Shown: positions 47,466-59,004 of the stretch, piece by piece
Layout: each line of letters opens with the position of its first letter
Numbering within the stretch: position 1 is the first letter of the stretch
Source of the DNA: Orientallactaga sibirica
Lineage: Eukaryota; Chordata; Mammalia; Rodentia; Dipodidae
DNA: 64,000 nucleotides
Assembly: GCA_036365145.1 (NCBI GenBank)
Contig: JAEOAD010001365.1
Span: 4,549,001-4,613,000, forward strand
Reading direction: 5' to 3'
The notes under the pieces: model-generated
Told to the model about the DNA's origin: nothing
The model's input: the letters and a program-made list of their open reading frames with translations, nothing else
Databases searched by the model: none
Made by a program: the position numbers and the translations under genes

Positions 47466-48156
47466 AAACAACAGCAGCAACACAACTCATGGTTGTCCCG
47501 CCTCCTGAGTGCTGGGATTGCAAACAGCTACCAACATGATGCCACCCTCATAATAGCAGTTTTTCAACATCCTTTCATACTCACTGTTTAAGCCCATCAT
47601 GGTGTCTAAATAAGGACTTGGGTTCATTATTGAGGCTGAATCACATTATATTCTTCCTGAGGAGAAAAAAATTTTTTTTTTGCCTTTTTCTGAAATACCC
47701 CACTTCTTCATATTCTCCCAAAGCAATTGGCCACTTTCTAAAATATTCTTAGGAGAGGAAAAAAAAAAAAAAAAAAACAACCCTCAGTTCCTTAGAAGTG
47801 ACTTCCATGCCAGCTGCCATCGAGGCCTGGTGGGAAAGGGCCACCCCACCGAACAGGAAGCATTTAGAAAAGAACATGTGCCAATTGTCAGGAACCAGCT
47901 ACGGCGTCTTTGGCTGCAGAAGCAATTGTGAGCAAGTTTTCTTGGCCACTTGCTGAGAGAGCCATTCTTAGCATCTCCCTTTACTTTTGAGGCTTCTATT
48001 ATATAAAATATCAAACCTATAGAGGTGTGCCCCTCCTATCCCACATCAAATACAATGGATAAGTAAGTAATGATACAAAGGTAGGATACTAATTGACAAA
48101 TGGTTCATCAACTCTACAGGCTGCCCTTGTTCACTTGCAGACCCTCTGTAATGCAG

Positions 48157-48345
48157 CTGGGGAGATGGCTCAGTGGTTAAAGGTGCTTGCTTCCAAAGCC
48201 TGCAGGCCCATGTTCTGTTCCCCAGGATCCATGAAAAGCCAGATGCACAAAGTGACACATGTTTCTAGAGTTCCTTTGCAATGGCAAGAGACCCTAGTAT
48301 GCACACACACTCTCTCTCTTTCTGTCAAATAAATATTTTTAAAGT
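48157..48345 (+). mobile_element. tRNA-derived SINE
   Basis: GCTGGGGAGATGGCTCAGTG to CTGTCAAATAAATATT. Confidence 0.88.
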
Positions 48346-48429
48346 TATGCATATACTATAATATAGTGTATTAAGTGTGCAATACCATTGTGCCCAAAAA
48401 GTATGCCTTGATTAAAAAATACTTTATTG

Positions 48430-48570
48430 CTAGTGGGGTGAGATGCTGCACACCTGTAAGTCCAGCACTCAGGAGGCAAGTGAGTGTGAGGATTGAGAGT
48501 TCAAGGCCAGCCTGAGCTACATAACGAGACCCTGTCTCAAAGAATCTAAAACCAAAAATAAATAAATGAG
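48430..48570 (+). mobile_element. Old B1-type SINE
   Basis: GAGATGCTGCACACCTGTAA to CTGTCTCAAAG and an A-rich tail. Confidence 0.65.
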
Positions 48571-48769
48571 AAGGAAAGAAAGAAACTATTTTATGTGTAA
48601 TCCGTGCCAGACAAAGCGCTAGGCCCTGGTGACACTGAGATGAATGACACTCACGTCTGCTCGCAGGAGCACAGACTTCCTCGGTTTCTGGGTCTCTGCT
48701 CCGGCTGCTGCCATCTGCCTCACAGGATCCCACTTCTGCTTCCAGAGCCTCCTTGGATATTTGTGGCTC

Positions 48770-48960
48770 TTATGGGCTCGATTGTGTATGCCCCCTCCCA
48801 CCTAAAGTTCATAGGCTGAAGTCCTAATCCCGAGTGCTTCAGGATGTGACCACATTTGGAGGTAGGCCTTTGAAAAGGTAACCACAGAAAAGTAAAATGA
48901 GGTGGACCCTAATCCAGTGTGCTGCTTTTCTCAGAGGAAACGGGGACTGTTCACACAGAG
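48770..48960. mobile_element. Ancient LTR-like fragment
   Basis: TGTGTATGCCCCCTCCCACC, AGGCTGAAGTCCTAATCCC and GTGACCACATTTGGAGGTAG are typical words of ancient mammalian LTRs; assignment is from memory of such sequences. Confidence 0.35.
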
Positions 48961-49189
48961 GGGTCCAAGGCACTTAAGAAAAGGCTTTTGCAGGCTATAA
49001 GGGAGTGAGGGAGGAGAGGGAAGGACTTAAGGGCATGGTATTGTATATATGTAAGTAGAAGAACAGATTACAGGGAGTGGAAAGGCCTATGTGAGGCCAG
49101 GGGAAGAGATTTTGTAACAGAAGGGCAGGGGAGGGTCAATCAAAATTCAAGATATTCTGAATAAGACATTTGAAAACCTATTTTTTTTT

Positions 49190-50240
49190 TTTTTTTTGAA
49201 TAATGGCACACCAAGAAGCCATAGATTGTTACTAGAAAATTTTCAGTGCCAGGATAGGACACCTTCCAGTGAGTTGTTGGCCAGGGAGGTCCCTGTTGCC
49301 TCCAAAACATTACAGGCTATTGCCAAGGCCCTTGGTTTCCCTTGAGAAACAGATGGTAAGACCCTAATGCTGAAGACTCCACATGCCTGAGAGGCAAGGT
49401 CACTGAGAAATCAAGCTGGTGCTGAACAGAAAACCTGCTCCCTGTAGACCAGCCAACTGAAAGCTGGAAAAAGCTGCACTGCATGCAGCCCTATGAGAGA
49501 CAGAAGTCATCTGCGGTGAAAACAGTGGACACTGGAAAATTCAAGTTTGGCCAGACAGGCCAAATGGCCAAATGAGTGCAATAATGGCATGTCTGCTCTG
49601 GGGGAAACCAACTGCTCTCTAATTGGACTGGAGGCCCACTCTATGGGAGGGAATACATGCCTGGTACTGAAAACTTAATCAAAAGCGTATGACAGGGGAG
49701 GTCATGAGCCTTAGGAGTATAAAGCCTGCTCTTATCTGGCTAAATACATATATTATGTGCACCAAACTGCCCAGTAAGCATTACACTTAATGTTTATATT
49801 CACATATTAATGCTACTCTCACTTTTGGCTAGAGAAGCTTTTCTTTTCAGATGGTTATGACCACTGGGATGACCCAAAAGGCAACATAGTGCTGAGAAGA
49901 AGGGATGGAGGAGTGCCCAGCACTGAAACATCTGTCACACCCTCCAAGGCTCAGGATCCATTGCGGAAGAGGCGGCGGAAAGAATGTAAGAGCCAAAGGA
50001 AGAGTAGGACTCCTTACAATGCAACTGACCAGACAGAAATTGGCCTCAATATCCATGACCTCACAGTGCCTAGCACTACCTTCACAAGACCCTCATAATA
50101 GGAGAAAAAGATGGTGACATCAAAATAGAAGAGAGACTAATGGAGAGAGGGAGGGGTTATGATGGAGAGCAGAGTTGTGAAGGGGAAAGAGGGGAAAGTA
50201 TTGTCTGTAAGTATAGAAGTTGTCAATAAAAAAATTTTTT
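49190..50240 (+). mobile_element. L1 LINE 3' end (3' UTR), about 1 kb
   Basis: No ORF2 is present. The block ATTGCGGAAGAGGCGGCGGA AAGAATGTAAGAGCC followed by GTGCCTAGCACTACCTTCAC, AATGGAGAGAGGGAGGGG and a tail at GTTGTCAATAAAAAAA recurs at 59070-59400 and in short form at 56650-56765. Similar GCGGAAGAGG...TGTAAGAGCC words mark rodent Lx-type L1 3' ends. Confidence 0.65.
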
Positions 50241-50246
50241 TTAAAG

Positions 50247-50455
50247 CTGGGCATGGTGGCACATGCCTTTAATTTCAGTACTCAGGAGGCAGAGGTAGGA
50301 GGATCGCTGTGAGTTTAATGCCACCCTGAGACTACATATGAATTCCAGGCCAGCCTGGGCTAGAGTGAAACCCTACCTCGGAAACAAACAGACAAAAAAA
50401 AAAAAAAAAAAAAAAAAAGAAAAAGAAAAGAAAAGAAAAGAAAAGAAAAGAAAAT
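50247..50455 (+). mobile_element. B1 SINE with A-run and (AAAAG)n
   Basis: GCTGGGCATGGTGGCACATG to a long A-run and (GAAAA)n (50419-50453). Confidence 0.92.
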
Positions 50456-50459
50456 GTCC

Positions 50460-50920
50460 ACCCCATTTTAGTCCACCCCAGCCACATAAAGGGTGTGCCA
50501 ATATCCAGCAACAGTTCAGTTTGCCAAGGAAAACCTGCTTTGTTGTGTTACATGCTTTCCATGTAATATGTAAATTCCCACTGTGCCCAATGTCAGGCCT
50601 TAGTGTGACACTACTGAGTGAGCAGTTGACTATGGAAGGACACTCCCTAGCACATTGCTATGCTGTGTTCCCACCATTAAGATTTGACAGAACCTCAAGC
50701 ACAAATGTGAGTAAAATGCGGTGGAGAAGTTAGGAAGGTGAGGCAGCAGGAGCAGGGATCCGCTGGTCCCTCTGCACTCAAGGAGCAGGGGGAAATGCTG
50801 GTGCTCAGCCAGCCCCGCTTGTTATTCAGTCCGGCACCCAGCCCAGGGAGTGGTGTCATTCACACTTAGGTGTCACTCACTTCCCACCTAAACGCACCCA
50901 CAGTCATGCCCAGAGATTTT
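50460..50920. other. Intergenic, no feature seen
   Basis: Unique-looking sequence; no recognised gene or repeat. Confidence 0.4.
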
Positions 50921-50929
50921 TTTTTAAAT

Positions 50930-51138
50930 TTTATATTTTATTTTTATTTGAGAGAGAAAGAGGGAGGGAAGCAAGGAGGGAGAGAGAAAGAGAATGGGCA
51001 AGCCAGGAACTTTAGCCACTGCAAACAGACTTCCAGAAGCATATGCCACCTTGTGCATCTGGCTTATGTGGGGAATCAAACCTGAGTCCTTTAGCTTTGC
51101 AGGCTAGCACCTTAACTGCTAAGCCATCCCTCTAGCCC
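50930..51138 (-). mobile_element. tRNA-derived SINE
   Basis: TTTATTTTTATTTGAGAGAG to TAAGCCATCCCTCTAGCCC; CCCAGAGATTT flanks it on both sides (50909 and 51136), a target duplication. Confidence 0.92.
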
Positions 51139-51205
51139 CAGAGATTTGTTTTCATGTGATTCTAAATTCTGTCATATTGGTGAATCAAGATTATTCTTCA
51201 CATGA

Positions 51206-51530
51206 GGCTGGAGAGATGGCTCAGTCGTTAAAAAGCCAGACAGAGCTGGGCGTGGTGGCGTATGCCTTTAATCCCAGCACTCGGGAGGCAGAGGTAGGAG
51301 GATCAGAGGTCAGTAAAATTAGGGAATATTCACCAACAGACCCATGGGATAAAAGTCTTAAATATTGCCGGGCGTGGTGGCGCACGCCTTTAATTCCAGC
51401 ACTTGGGAGGCAGAGGTAGGAGGATTGCCGTGAGTTCGAGGCCACCCTGAGACTAATTCCAGGTCAGCCTGAGCTAGAGTGAGACCCTACCTCGAAAAAC
51501 CAAAAAAAAAAAAAAAAACCAAAAGTTTTA
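51206..51530 (+). mobile_element. B1 SINEs nested in a tRNA-derived SINE stub
   Basis: SINE head GAGGCTGGAGAGATGGCTCA (51206-51240), a B1 5' part (51245-51305), then a near-complete B1 (51367-51530, A19 tail). Confidence 0.85.
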
Positions 51531-51644
51531 AATATTTAACCTTTATTTATTTGGCATACTAATCACTTAACATTAACATATTATAAGTTTAACTGATATG
51601 AAACATTGTTATATACTTTATAAGTAATGATAAAATACATGCTT

Positions 51645-52022
51645 TTTAAATATTTTATTTATTTACTTATTTTTGAGACAGAAAGAAGAGAGAGAAAGAA
51701 CGGGCATGCCACTGCAAACAAACTCCAGATGCATGTGCCATCTTGTGCATCTGGCTTACATAAATAAATAAATGATAAAAAAATAAATAAATAAATAAAA
51801 CAATATTTTAAAAATATTTTATTTGTTCATTTGAGAGAGAGTGAAAAAAAGGCAGATATATATAGAGAGAATGGGAACACCAGGGCCTCTAGCCAATGCA
51901 AGTGAACTCCAGAAGCATGTGCCCCCTTGTGCATCTGGCTCTAGTGGATCCTAGGGAACTGAACTCAGGTTCGTAGGCTCTGCAGGCATGTGCCTTAACT
52001 GGCGAGCCATCTCTCCAACCCC
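51645..52022 (-). mobile_element. Two tRNA-derived SINEs
   Basis: A head-truncated copy (51650-51762), an (AAAT)n stretch (51762-51800), then a full copy (51815-52022) ending GAGCCATCTCTCCAACCC. Confidence 0.88.
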
Positions 52023-52029
52023 TTAACTT

Positions 52030-52500
52030 AACTTTAAGGTTATCATAGATGGATCTCCATCTTTGTACATGATCTATCTTAATGCCAACACTGTACTTAC
52101 AGTCCATCTTGAAATCAGGTTTGCTAGTCCTCCAACTTTGCTCCTTTCAAAATTACTTTGAGAATTCCAAAATCCTTTCAATTTCCAATACATTTTAGAA
52201 TCAGCAGATAGACTTCTACTGAAATGCTTGTACTGTGATTCAATTTACATTGACCACACAGATCAATTTGGGCAGAATGGACAGTATAACAAAAGTTGAG
52301 TCTTCCAGGCCATTAACCTGGTGTGCTTCTCCATTTATTTAACTCTTCAATTTTTTTTCAGTGAAGTTTTTTTTTTTTTCCAGTAGTTTTTGGTCTGCTG
52401 TCTGACACATACTCAATTAACTATATTCTTACATAGTTTTTGATTTGATTTCCATCTATAGAGTCTCTTTGATGCTAATTAAATGCTATTCTTAAAAATT
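52030..52500. other. AT-rich intergenic stretch, no feature seen
   Basis: Low GC, no recognised gene; it may be old L1 sequence but I see no diagnostic motif. Confidence 0.35.
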
Positions 52501-52507
52501 TGTTTTC

Positions 52508-52675
52508 TAGCCAGGTGTGGTGGTGCACGCCTTTAATCCAAGCACTCGGGAGGCAGAGGTAAGGAGGATCGCTGTGAGTTCGAGGCCACCCTGAGACTAC
52601 ATAGTGAATTCCAGATCAGCCTGAGCTAGAGTGAGACCCTACCTCAAAAAAACAAAAACAAAAAAATTTTTGTTT
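52508..52675 (+). mobile_element. B1 SINE
   Basis: GCCAGGTGTGGTGGTGCACG to CTACCTCAAAAAAAC; AAATTTTTGTTTTCT-like words on both sides (52496 and 52662) suggest a target duplication. Confidence 0.92.
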
Positions 52676-53044
52676 TCTGACAGGACATGCCATCTCATCT
52701 GGGATGGCAGCTTGGTCGCTGCAGAAACCCTGTCCCCTTCCCTGCGGTGGCACACAGAACCTGCTATCTTAATTGAGACTACTGTGTGGGCGTAAGTTCT
52801 AGCAGCTGAGGTCATTTAGAAACCCTGACCCTCCACTCTGAATAGCACCCAGGACCTAATTGGGACAGGGATCTTAAGCTCCAGCAGCTGGATTCCAGTT
52901 AGAACTCCTCTTCCCCACACCTGGTAGCACAGTCAGCCTGCCACTGGGGATACCACCCCTGCTGAGAAAGAGCATTCAGCTCTCCTTCAGCAATCCTCAC
53001 CCCCGCCAGCAGGGGGCACCCGAGATCTCCGAGGCGCAGAACCA

Positions 53045-53450
53045 ATAGAATGGGTATGTATTATGAGGGAGGTTCATTATGTTCCCTGACCCGCTATGGA
53101 CTGGGTGGTCCAGCCATGGATGTCTGAAGGCTGGAGAGTGGGAGAACTCAGTATCTGCTCAGTCCAACCTGGCACTGAAGACATGGGGGGTTTCTGGAGA
53201 CCTGCTGGTCTTCAGTCCAAGTTGGAAGGTCACTGCAGCTGGGTGTTAACACTCATGATGGATAGCAGCGACCAGCTAGATGCATGCGCCAGCGAGTGGC
53301 AAAGAACCAGGAAAGAGGCCCTGCGTTCTCTTGGAGCTTCTTAGTATACAGTCTGTCACCGGAAGGGCCTTCCACTCTGGGGAAGAGTCTTCCTCCCTCC
53401 ATCAAGCCTTCCTGGAAATGCCCTCATAAATCTGGACCTATGCAGTTTTT
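53045..53450. mobile_element. LTR-like interspersed repeat, family B
   Basis: Second copy of the element at 4430-4945; shares CTCAGTCCAACCTGGCACTG-type words and CCTTCCTGGAAATGCCCTCA. Confidence 0.6.
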
Positions 53451-53559
53451 TTAACAGCCCCCTCCCCAGGCCCGAAGTGCAAAAATGACAGTTACAGGGC
53501 AATAATCAATTGCATTCCACCACCAAAATTTCTTTGCAAGTCTATGGAAAAGAATCATT

Positions 53560-53805
53560 TGGGGTGGAGAGATGGCTTAGTGGCTAAATGCTTGCCTGTG
53601 AAGCTCAAGGACCCCGGTTCGAGGCTCAATTCTCCAAGGATCCATGTAAGCCAGATGCATGGGGGGGGGGCATGCATATGGAGTTCGTTTGCAGTGGCTG
53701 GAGGCCCTGGCTTGCCCATTCTCTCTCTCTCTCTCTACCTGCCTATTTCTGTCTCTCTCTTCCTCTGTCAAATAAATAAATAAAAATAAAATAAATAAAA
53801 GTGTT
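53560..53805 (+). mobile_element. tRNA-derived SINE
   Basis: GGGGTGGAGAGATGGCTTAG to the CT run and (AAAT)n tail; AAAGAATCATTTG is present on both sides (53549 and 53836). Confidence 0.92.
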
Positions 53806-54063
53806 GAGGGGCATTTAACTTCTTTTAAAAAAATGAAAGAATCATTTGTATCACTGTTGGTTTAATTCAAAGGCAAGAAAAAGAACCAGCGACACAGATG
53901 GAGCATTCAGTTATTTGGCGCCACTTCCAAATCAAGAACGTTTTTCTAAATCACGAACATTTTTTCCAGACTTTTACCAGAAAAAAATAGGTTATTTATT
54001 TACGTAGTGTATATAATGTATTGCTCAACCATACATAATGCTCTTTAAACTTATTTCATATAA

Positions 54064-54375
54064 CTTTTTTTTTTTTTTTTTTTGCAAGGTAGGGTCTCAC
54101 TCTGGTCCAGGCTGACCTGGAATTAACTATGTAGTCTCAGGGTGGCCTCAAACTCTCGGCAATCCTCCTACCTCTGCCTCCCAAGTGCTGGGATTAAAGG
54201 CGTGCGCCACCACACCCAGCTCTTTTGTTTTGTTTTTTTGACGTAGGGTCTCAGTGTAGCTCAGGCTGACCTGGAATTCACTCTGTGTTCTCAGGATGGC
54301 CTTGAACTCATGGTGATCCTCCTACCTCTGCCTCCCGAGTGCTGGGATTAAAGGCATGCGCCACCATGCCTAGCT
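54064..54375 (-). mobile_element. Two B1 SINEs in tandem
   Basis: 54064-54222 and 54223-54375, both minus. TTATTTCATA(T/C)AACT on both outer sides (54051 and 54376) shows they share one duplicated target, so one landed in the tail of the other or they arrived as a dimer. Confidence 0.92.
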
Positions 54376-54589
54376 TATTTCATACAACTAAATTTATAGA
54401 TATCATTATCATTATTTAAATTATACATAAACGGTTTGAGCTACCTTTTAGCTTCCCAGTGAACCAAAAGCTTTCCATGTTCGTCTGAGTCACTTTGCTT
54501 TGAGTTTTTTGTGACTTTGGATGATACCTCATATGCTTTGCAACACAGCGTGACAAAGGCTGGCCTGGAACAGAAAAGCGTAGGGACCT

Positions 54590-55135
54590 GTATTCTGTAC
54601 TCTTCGCTTCGCTATGACAAAATACCCGACATGCAGAAATCATTTCGAAGAGGAAAAATGTTTTTGTTTGTCAGTTTCAGAGGGTTCAGTCCATCAGAGA
54701 GGGAAGGGGGTGGAGGGAAGCACAGAGCGGTACAAATATCGCAGCAGCCAGGAGCAGAGAAAAGGGAAACAGGAAGGAGCCAGGACCCTGAACAGCTCCA
54801 AGGACATGCCCCAGTGACATACTCCCTCCACCTAGAACCCACTCCTACTTTTCCCTATCTCTAAATAATGCCATCATATTATGGTGTTCTTTTTTTTGGG
54901 GTACAGTCTTGCTGTAGCCCAGGCTGACCTGGAATTTACTGTGTAGTCTCAGGGTGACCTTGAACTCACAGTGGGCCATTGTGTTATGAGTCTATGAAGG
55001 AATTAACCCATTGATTTGACTAGGTCACATCCCTCATGATCGGTTGCCTCTGGAGATGTCCCGAACACACACAGAAGTGTGTTTCATTAATCTCTTTGGG
55101 GGAGGGTCTTAATCCAATCAAGCTGATGATCAAGA
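54590..55135 (-). mobile_element. MaLR-like LTR interrupted by a B1 fragment
   Basis: GACAAAATACCCGACATGCA, GTTCAGTCCATCAG and, after a B1 piece (54890-54975), GGAATTAACCCATTGATTTG and TAGGTCACATCCCTCATGAT. Confidence 0.55.
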
Positions 55136-55139
55136 TTAA

Positions 55140-55890
55140 GTTTGGGTTTCACAAGACAGGCAGCCGTGGCTGGCTCTATTATGTCCACTTAGAGAGTGAT
55201 GGAGCCTTTCTTGGATTACCTTGGGTGTGAATGCAGGACACTCAACGGTCACTGAAACCCCCCAGCCCGTGGCTGTTGAGCCATTTCTCTCTCAATCACT
55301 TAGGCCAGCAAATGAGAACAGATGGAGGACGTGCCGGGAAGGACATGCAGCAAGACTTACTGTAAAGAGATAGAAAAAGCTCCCCATAGAGGGGAGGGAA
55401 GGGACTAGACAAAGAATTGTAGTTGACACTCAGGACTGGAGTGGCTTTTATAGGTTGCAGATGGTGGGGGGAGTGATGGCTTATAGAGTGAGATAGGTCT
55501 ACATAGACATACCTGGGGTCTTTGATTGGTGAGAATTAAGTAAGGTGAGATTGCACAAGCTCAAGGAGAGAACAATGAAGTTCTACGGAAGTTGAGGGAC
55601 CAGGAAATGGAAAGAACAAGAGTAGATAGATGGTCAGTCAGCCTGATGGGTCAACAGCCACCCTCTGATCAGTAGGGATTCTTTTAGAGTTTCAGTCCCT
55701 GGACTGGAGCTTCCTGATTGTTGGACTTCCGGCCAGAGCAATGTCCATTTCTCCTTGATGGCCTGTAACACTGACTCAACTAAGTGGAACACAAGTTAGC
55801 TGGTTCCTAATCTCTGTCACCACCACTTATGGAAATGATGTGCTGTCCCAAGTTTCTGTTCATGAGCGAAGAACTCTGTATTACAACACT
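55140..55890. other. Intergenic, no feature seen
   Basis: No recognised gene or repeat. Confidence 0.4.
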
Positions 55891-55897
55891 AAAGGTC

Positions 55898-56105
55898 AGG
55901 GCTGGAGAGATGGCCTAACGGTTAAGGCGTTTGCCTGCAAAACCAAAGGACCTAGGTTCGAGTCCCTAGGACCCATCTTAGCTAGATGCACAAGGGAGCT
56001 CATGCATCTGTAGTTCGTTTGCAGTGGCTGGCGGCCATAGCACGCCCATTCTCTCTCTCCTCCCCTCTTTCTCTGTTAAATAAATAAATAAAAATAAATA
56101 TGTAT
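55898..56105 (+). mobile_element. tRNA-derived SINE
   Basis: GGGCTGGAGAGATGGCCTAA to (AAAT)n; CACTAAAGGTCAG on both sides (55886 and 56120). Confidence 0.92.
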
Positions 56106-56149
56106 ATACATATAAAAAACCACTAAAGGTCAGCTCCAATTTATTTTTA

Positions 56150-56478
56150 TTTATTTTTATTTTTTCAAGGTAGGGTTTCACTCTAGCCCAGGCTGACCTG
56201 GAATTCACTATGTAGTCTCAGGGTGACCTTGAACTTGTGGCGATCCTCCTACCTCTGTCTCCCGAGTGCTGGGATTAAAGGTGTGCACCACTACGCCCGG
56301 CTATTTTTTTTTTTATTCTTATTTTTTTTTTTGGTTTTTCGAGGTAGAGTCTCATTCTAGCCCAGGCTGACCTGGAATTCACTCTGTATTCTCAGGGTGG
56401 CCTTGAACTCATGGTGATCCTCCTACCTCTGCCTCCCGAGTGCTGGGATTAAAGGCGTGCACCACCACGCCTGGCTGT
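56150..56478 (-). mobile_element. Two B1 SINEs in tandem
   Basis: 56160-56303 and 56325-56478, both minus, each ending in CACCACGCC/CCGGCT-type sequence. Confidence 0.92.
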
Positions 56479-56640
56479 TTTTTAAAACTATATTTTATTT
56501 TTATTCATTTATTTGAGAGGGAGATTGGTTTCAATTGTTTGATTTTTAATCTTTATAAAATAGTTGATAGGAGGTAGGAAATTCAATCCTTTTACCTCCC
56601 AGGGTGATATAAATCTTTATGCAGTTAAGAATTCAAGAAC

Positions 56641-56766
56641 TAAATTAAAAAAGAGACTAATGGAGAGAGGGAGGGGATATGATGGAGAGTGGAGTTCTAA
56701 AGGGAATGGGGAATGCACCTTTTGTATGTAAGTATGTTTTGTTGTCAATAAATATTAAAAAAAAAA
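56641..56766 (+). mobile_element. Short L1 3'-end insertion
   Basis: GAGACTAATGGAGAGAGGGA to TTGTCAATAAATATTAAAAA; flanked by AAGAATTCAAGAAC on both sides. Confidence 0.85.
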
Positions 56767-56782
56767 AAGAATTCAAGAACTG

Positions 56783-57008
56783 GAGGGGCTGGAGAAATGG
56801 CTTAGTGGTTAAGGCGTTTGCCTGTGAAGCCAAAGGATCCTGGTTCAATTCTCCAGGACCCATGTAAGCCAGATGCACAATGGGCACATGCATCTGGAGT
56901 TCATTTGCAGTGGCTAGAGGCCCTGGTGTGCCCATTCTCTCTCTGTCTGCCTCTCTTCTATCTCTCTCTCTCTGCTTGCAAATAAATAAATAAAAATAAT
57001 AATTAAAA
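56783..57008 (+). mobile_element. tRNA-derived SINE (serial insertion site)
   Basis: GGGGCTGGAGAAATGGCTTA to the A-rich tail; AAGAATTCAAGAAC(T)G on both sides. Confidence 0.92.
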
Positions 57009-57023
57009 AAGAATTCAAGAACT

Positions 57024-57249
57024 GGGTTGGGGAGATGGCTCAGCGGGTAAGGCACTTGCCTGCAAAGCCTGACAGCCGGGGTTTGATTCCCCAGTACCCA
57101 TGTAAAGCCAGATGAACAAAGTAAAGCATGTGTCTGGAGTTCATTTGTAGCAGCTAGAGGCCCTGGCACACCCATTCTCTCTTTCTCTCTGTGTCTCTTC
57201 TCTCTCTCTGCTGGCAAATAAATAAATAAATAAAACTATTTTTTAAAAA
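57024..57249 (+). mobile_element. tRNA-derived SINE (serial insertion site)
   Basis: GGGTTGGGGAGATGGCTCAG to (AAAT)n; AAGAATTCAAGAACTG on both sides. It is a different subfamily variant from its neighbour (GCGGGTAAGGCACTTGCC). Confidence 0.92.
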
Positions 57250-57263
57250 AAGAATTCAAGAAC

Positions 57264-57880
57264 TGATTCTCTGTGGGTGTCTTTCTATGTTGAAGATAAT
57301 ACCAGTTCAGTTAGGAAGTAAAATGAATTCTTCAGGGTGGTCCAGACCTTGAGAAGATCTTCAACTCTGATATGCATCTTATCACTAATTTATAAAAAGT
57401 GTTTCTACCCAGAAACCACTGAAATAAGTGAACTGAGAGGCATTAGTTATGGAAATTAAATCAAAGGTATCTGGCTTTGCATCTCTGATTGCACATTGAA
57501 GCCATACAATTACAGTGAATAAAATCAATGTTTCTTATAGTCACAACTAGCAATTATACAGAGACTTTTAAAATTCAAATGATATTTGTATTAGAAGAAA
57601 TCCCTCCTCTTCTTCCCCAGCCCTCAAAATAGATCTCACTGGGAAACTCCTGCCTGTGGTTCCTCTCTTCACACAGTCCTGCCCGCAGCTCTGTCCTGCC
57701 AGTCTCTACATAGCTGAGGGGCTGTGCTGAGAAGGAAAAGAGTCTGCTTCCCTCAGCTCAACAGATTTCTAGTCTTCAAAAATTCCAACACTGTGTCAAA
57801 GCTTTGATGCCCAAAGAAGGGTGAGAAGAAAAACCCTAGGAGGGCAAGTGAAAAGCTATCTTTAAAACTTATTATTATTA
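57264..57880. other. Repeat-poor intergenic island
   Basis: No SINE or LTR words; AT-rich with TAATT and ATTTATAA motifs (for example TATCACTAATTTATAAAAAG). Could hold conserved regulatory DNA; this cannot be settled without alignment. Confidence 0.35.
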
Positions 57881-57889
57881 ATAATTATT

Positions 57890-58050
57890 TTAATATTTTT
57901 ATTTATTTATGAGAGAAGGGTATACTGGGGCCCTAGCCACTGCAAACTCCAGATGCATGCGCCACCTTGTGCATCAGGCTTTACTTAGGTACTGGGGAAT
58001 CCAACCCCGGTCCTTAGACTTCACAGGCAAGCTCCATCTCCCCAGCCCTA
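57890..58050 (-). mobile_element. tRNA-derived SINE, shortened
   Basis: TTTTTATTTATTTATGAGAG to TTCACAGGCAAGCTCCATCT. Confidence 0.8.
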
Positions 58051-58424
58051 TTGTTATTATTTCACCAGAGAAAGTACTAAAGAGTTGGAGTCAGTGAGAA
58101 TACAACACCCATGCTGTGGCCTCAAAACACCATTTCCTCCTAAAAGAAACCAACATTCCCTTGAAAATGGAGCAAAGAAGAAAAAAAGTACAAATTCAGC
58201 CTGGGCCTATTCTGAGATTGGTGGAACATATCACATTGACGGGACAAGCTGAGCAGGAAAGCCAGGCCCAAGAACTTATTAGACGGAGGGAAGCGGCTCT
58301 ACTGTCACTGACCAGTTACCTGACCACCTGGTGTGTGTGTCCAGTTACTCTGGATTGCTTCAGGGGCTTCAGTTCTCTTGACATAGTTTACCCAAATACC
58401 ATCTACCTGTTTGCCCACCTGCAC

Positions 58425-58492
58425 CATCCATCCGTCCTTCCATCCGTCCGTCATTCATCTATCCACCCATCTACCCATCTATGCACCTGTTC
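58425..58492. repeat. (CATC)n-like microsatellite
   Basis: Imperfect CCATCCGTCCTTCCAT and ATCTATCCACC blocks. Confidence 0.85.
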
Positions 58493-59004
58493 GTCTGGAC
58501 CCACACTTGCCTTCCTTCTCTTTACCTGGCTCCAGCAGTGCAGCTCTGACCCTGCAGCCTGATTGTCCTCCCAGCGCCAGCAGCTGCGGTAGATCCTCTG
58601 GCCTCTCCTGCAAGGGGTTCTGGGTTCTCCGACCCATGCAGGCTCTCACATTTCTATCAGTTTCTCAGGTCTGGCCCAGCAGGCCTCTTTGAAAGTCTTT
58701 GCTCTTTTAACCCCTTGAAGTTATTCTGTAATCTACATATGTGCGTATAGAGAGATAGCTTTATTGTGTGATGTGGGATTTGAGCATTCACATTAGCAGT
58801 TAAGATTGGAATAAAAGAACCTGTTCACCTTGGCCAGGGCTGTCCAGGAAAGCTGGAGTATCTGACAAATTGTGGCCATTGAAGTTGCTGTTCTCTGTGA
58901 ATTTATTATTATTCAATAAATTCTGACATTGTGGAAAGACACAAGCTTGTGTTGGTCTACTCTACAAAAGAATGCTAAGTAACAAATGTAGAAAATATGA
59001 TCAA

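Noticed and set aside
58116..58562. 148-codon plus-strand open frame
   Set aside because: I do not recognise it; the second half is the translation of a CATC-type microsatellite and there is no CpG island or splice evidence nearby.
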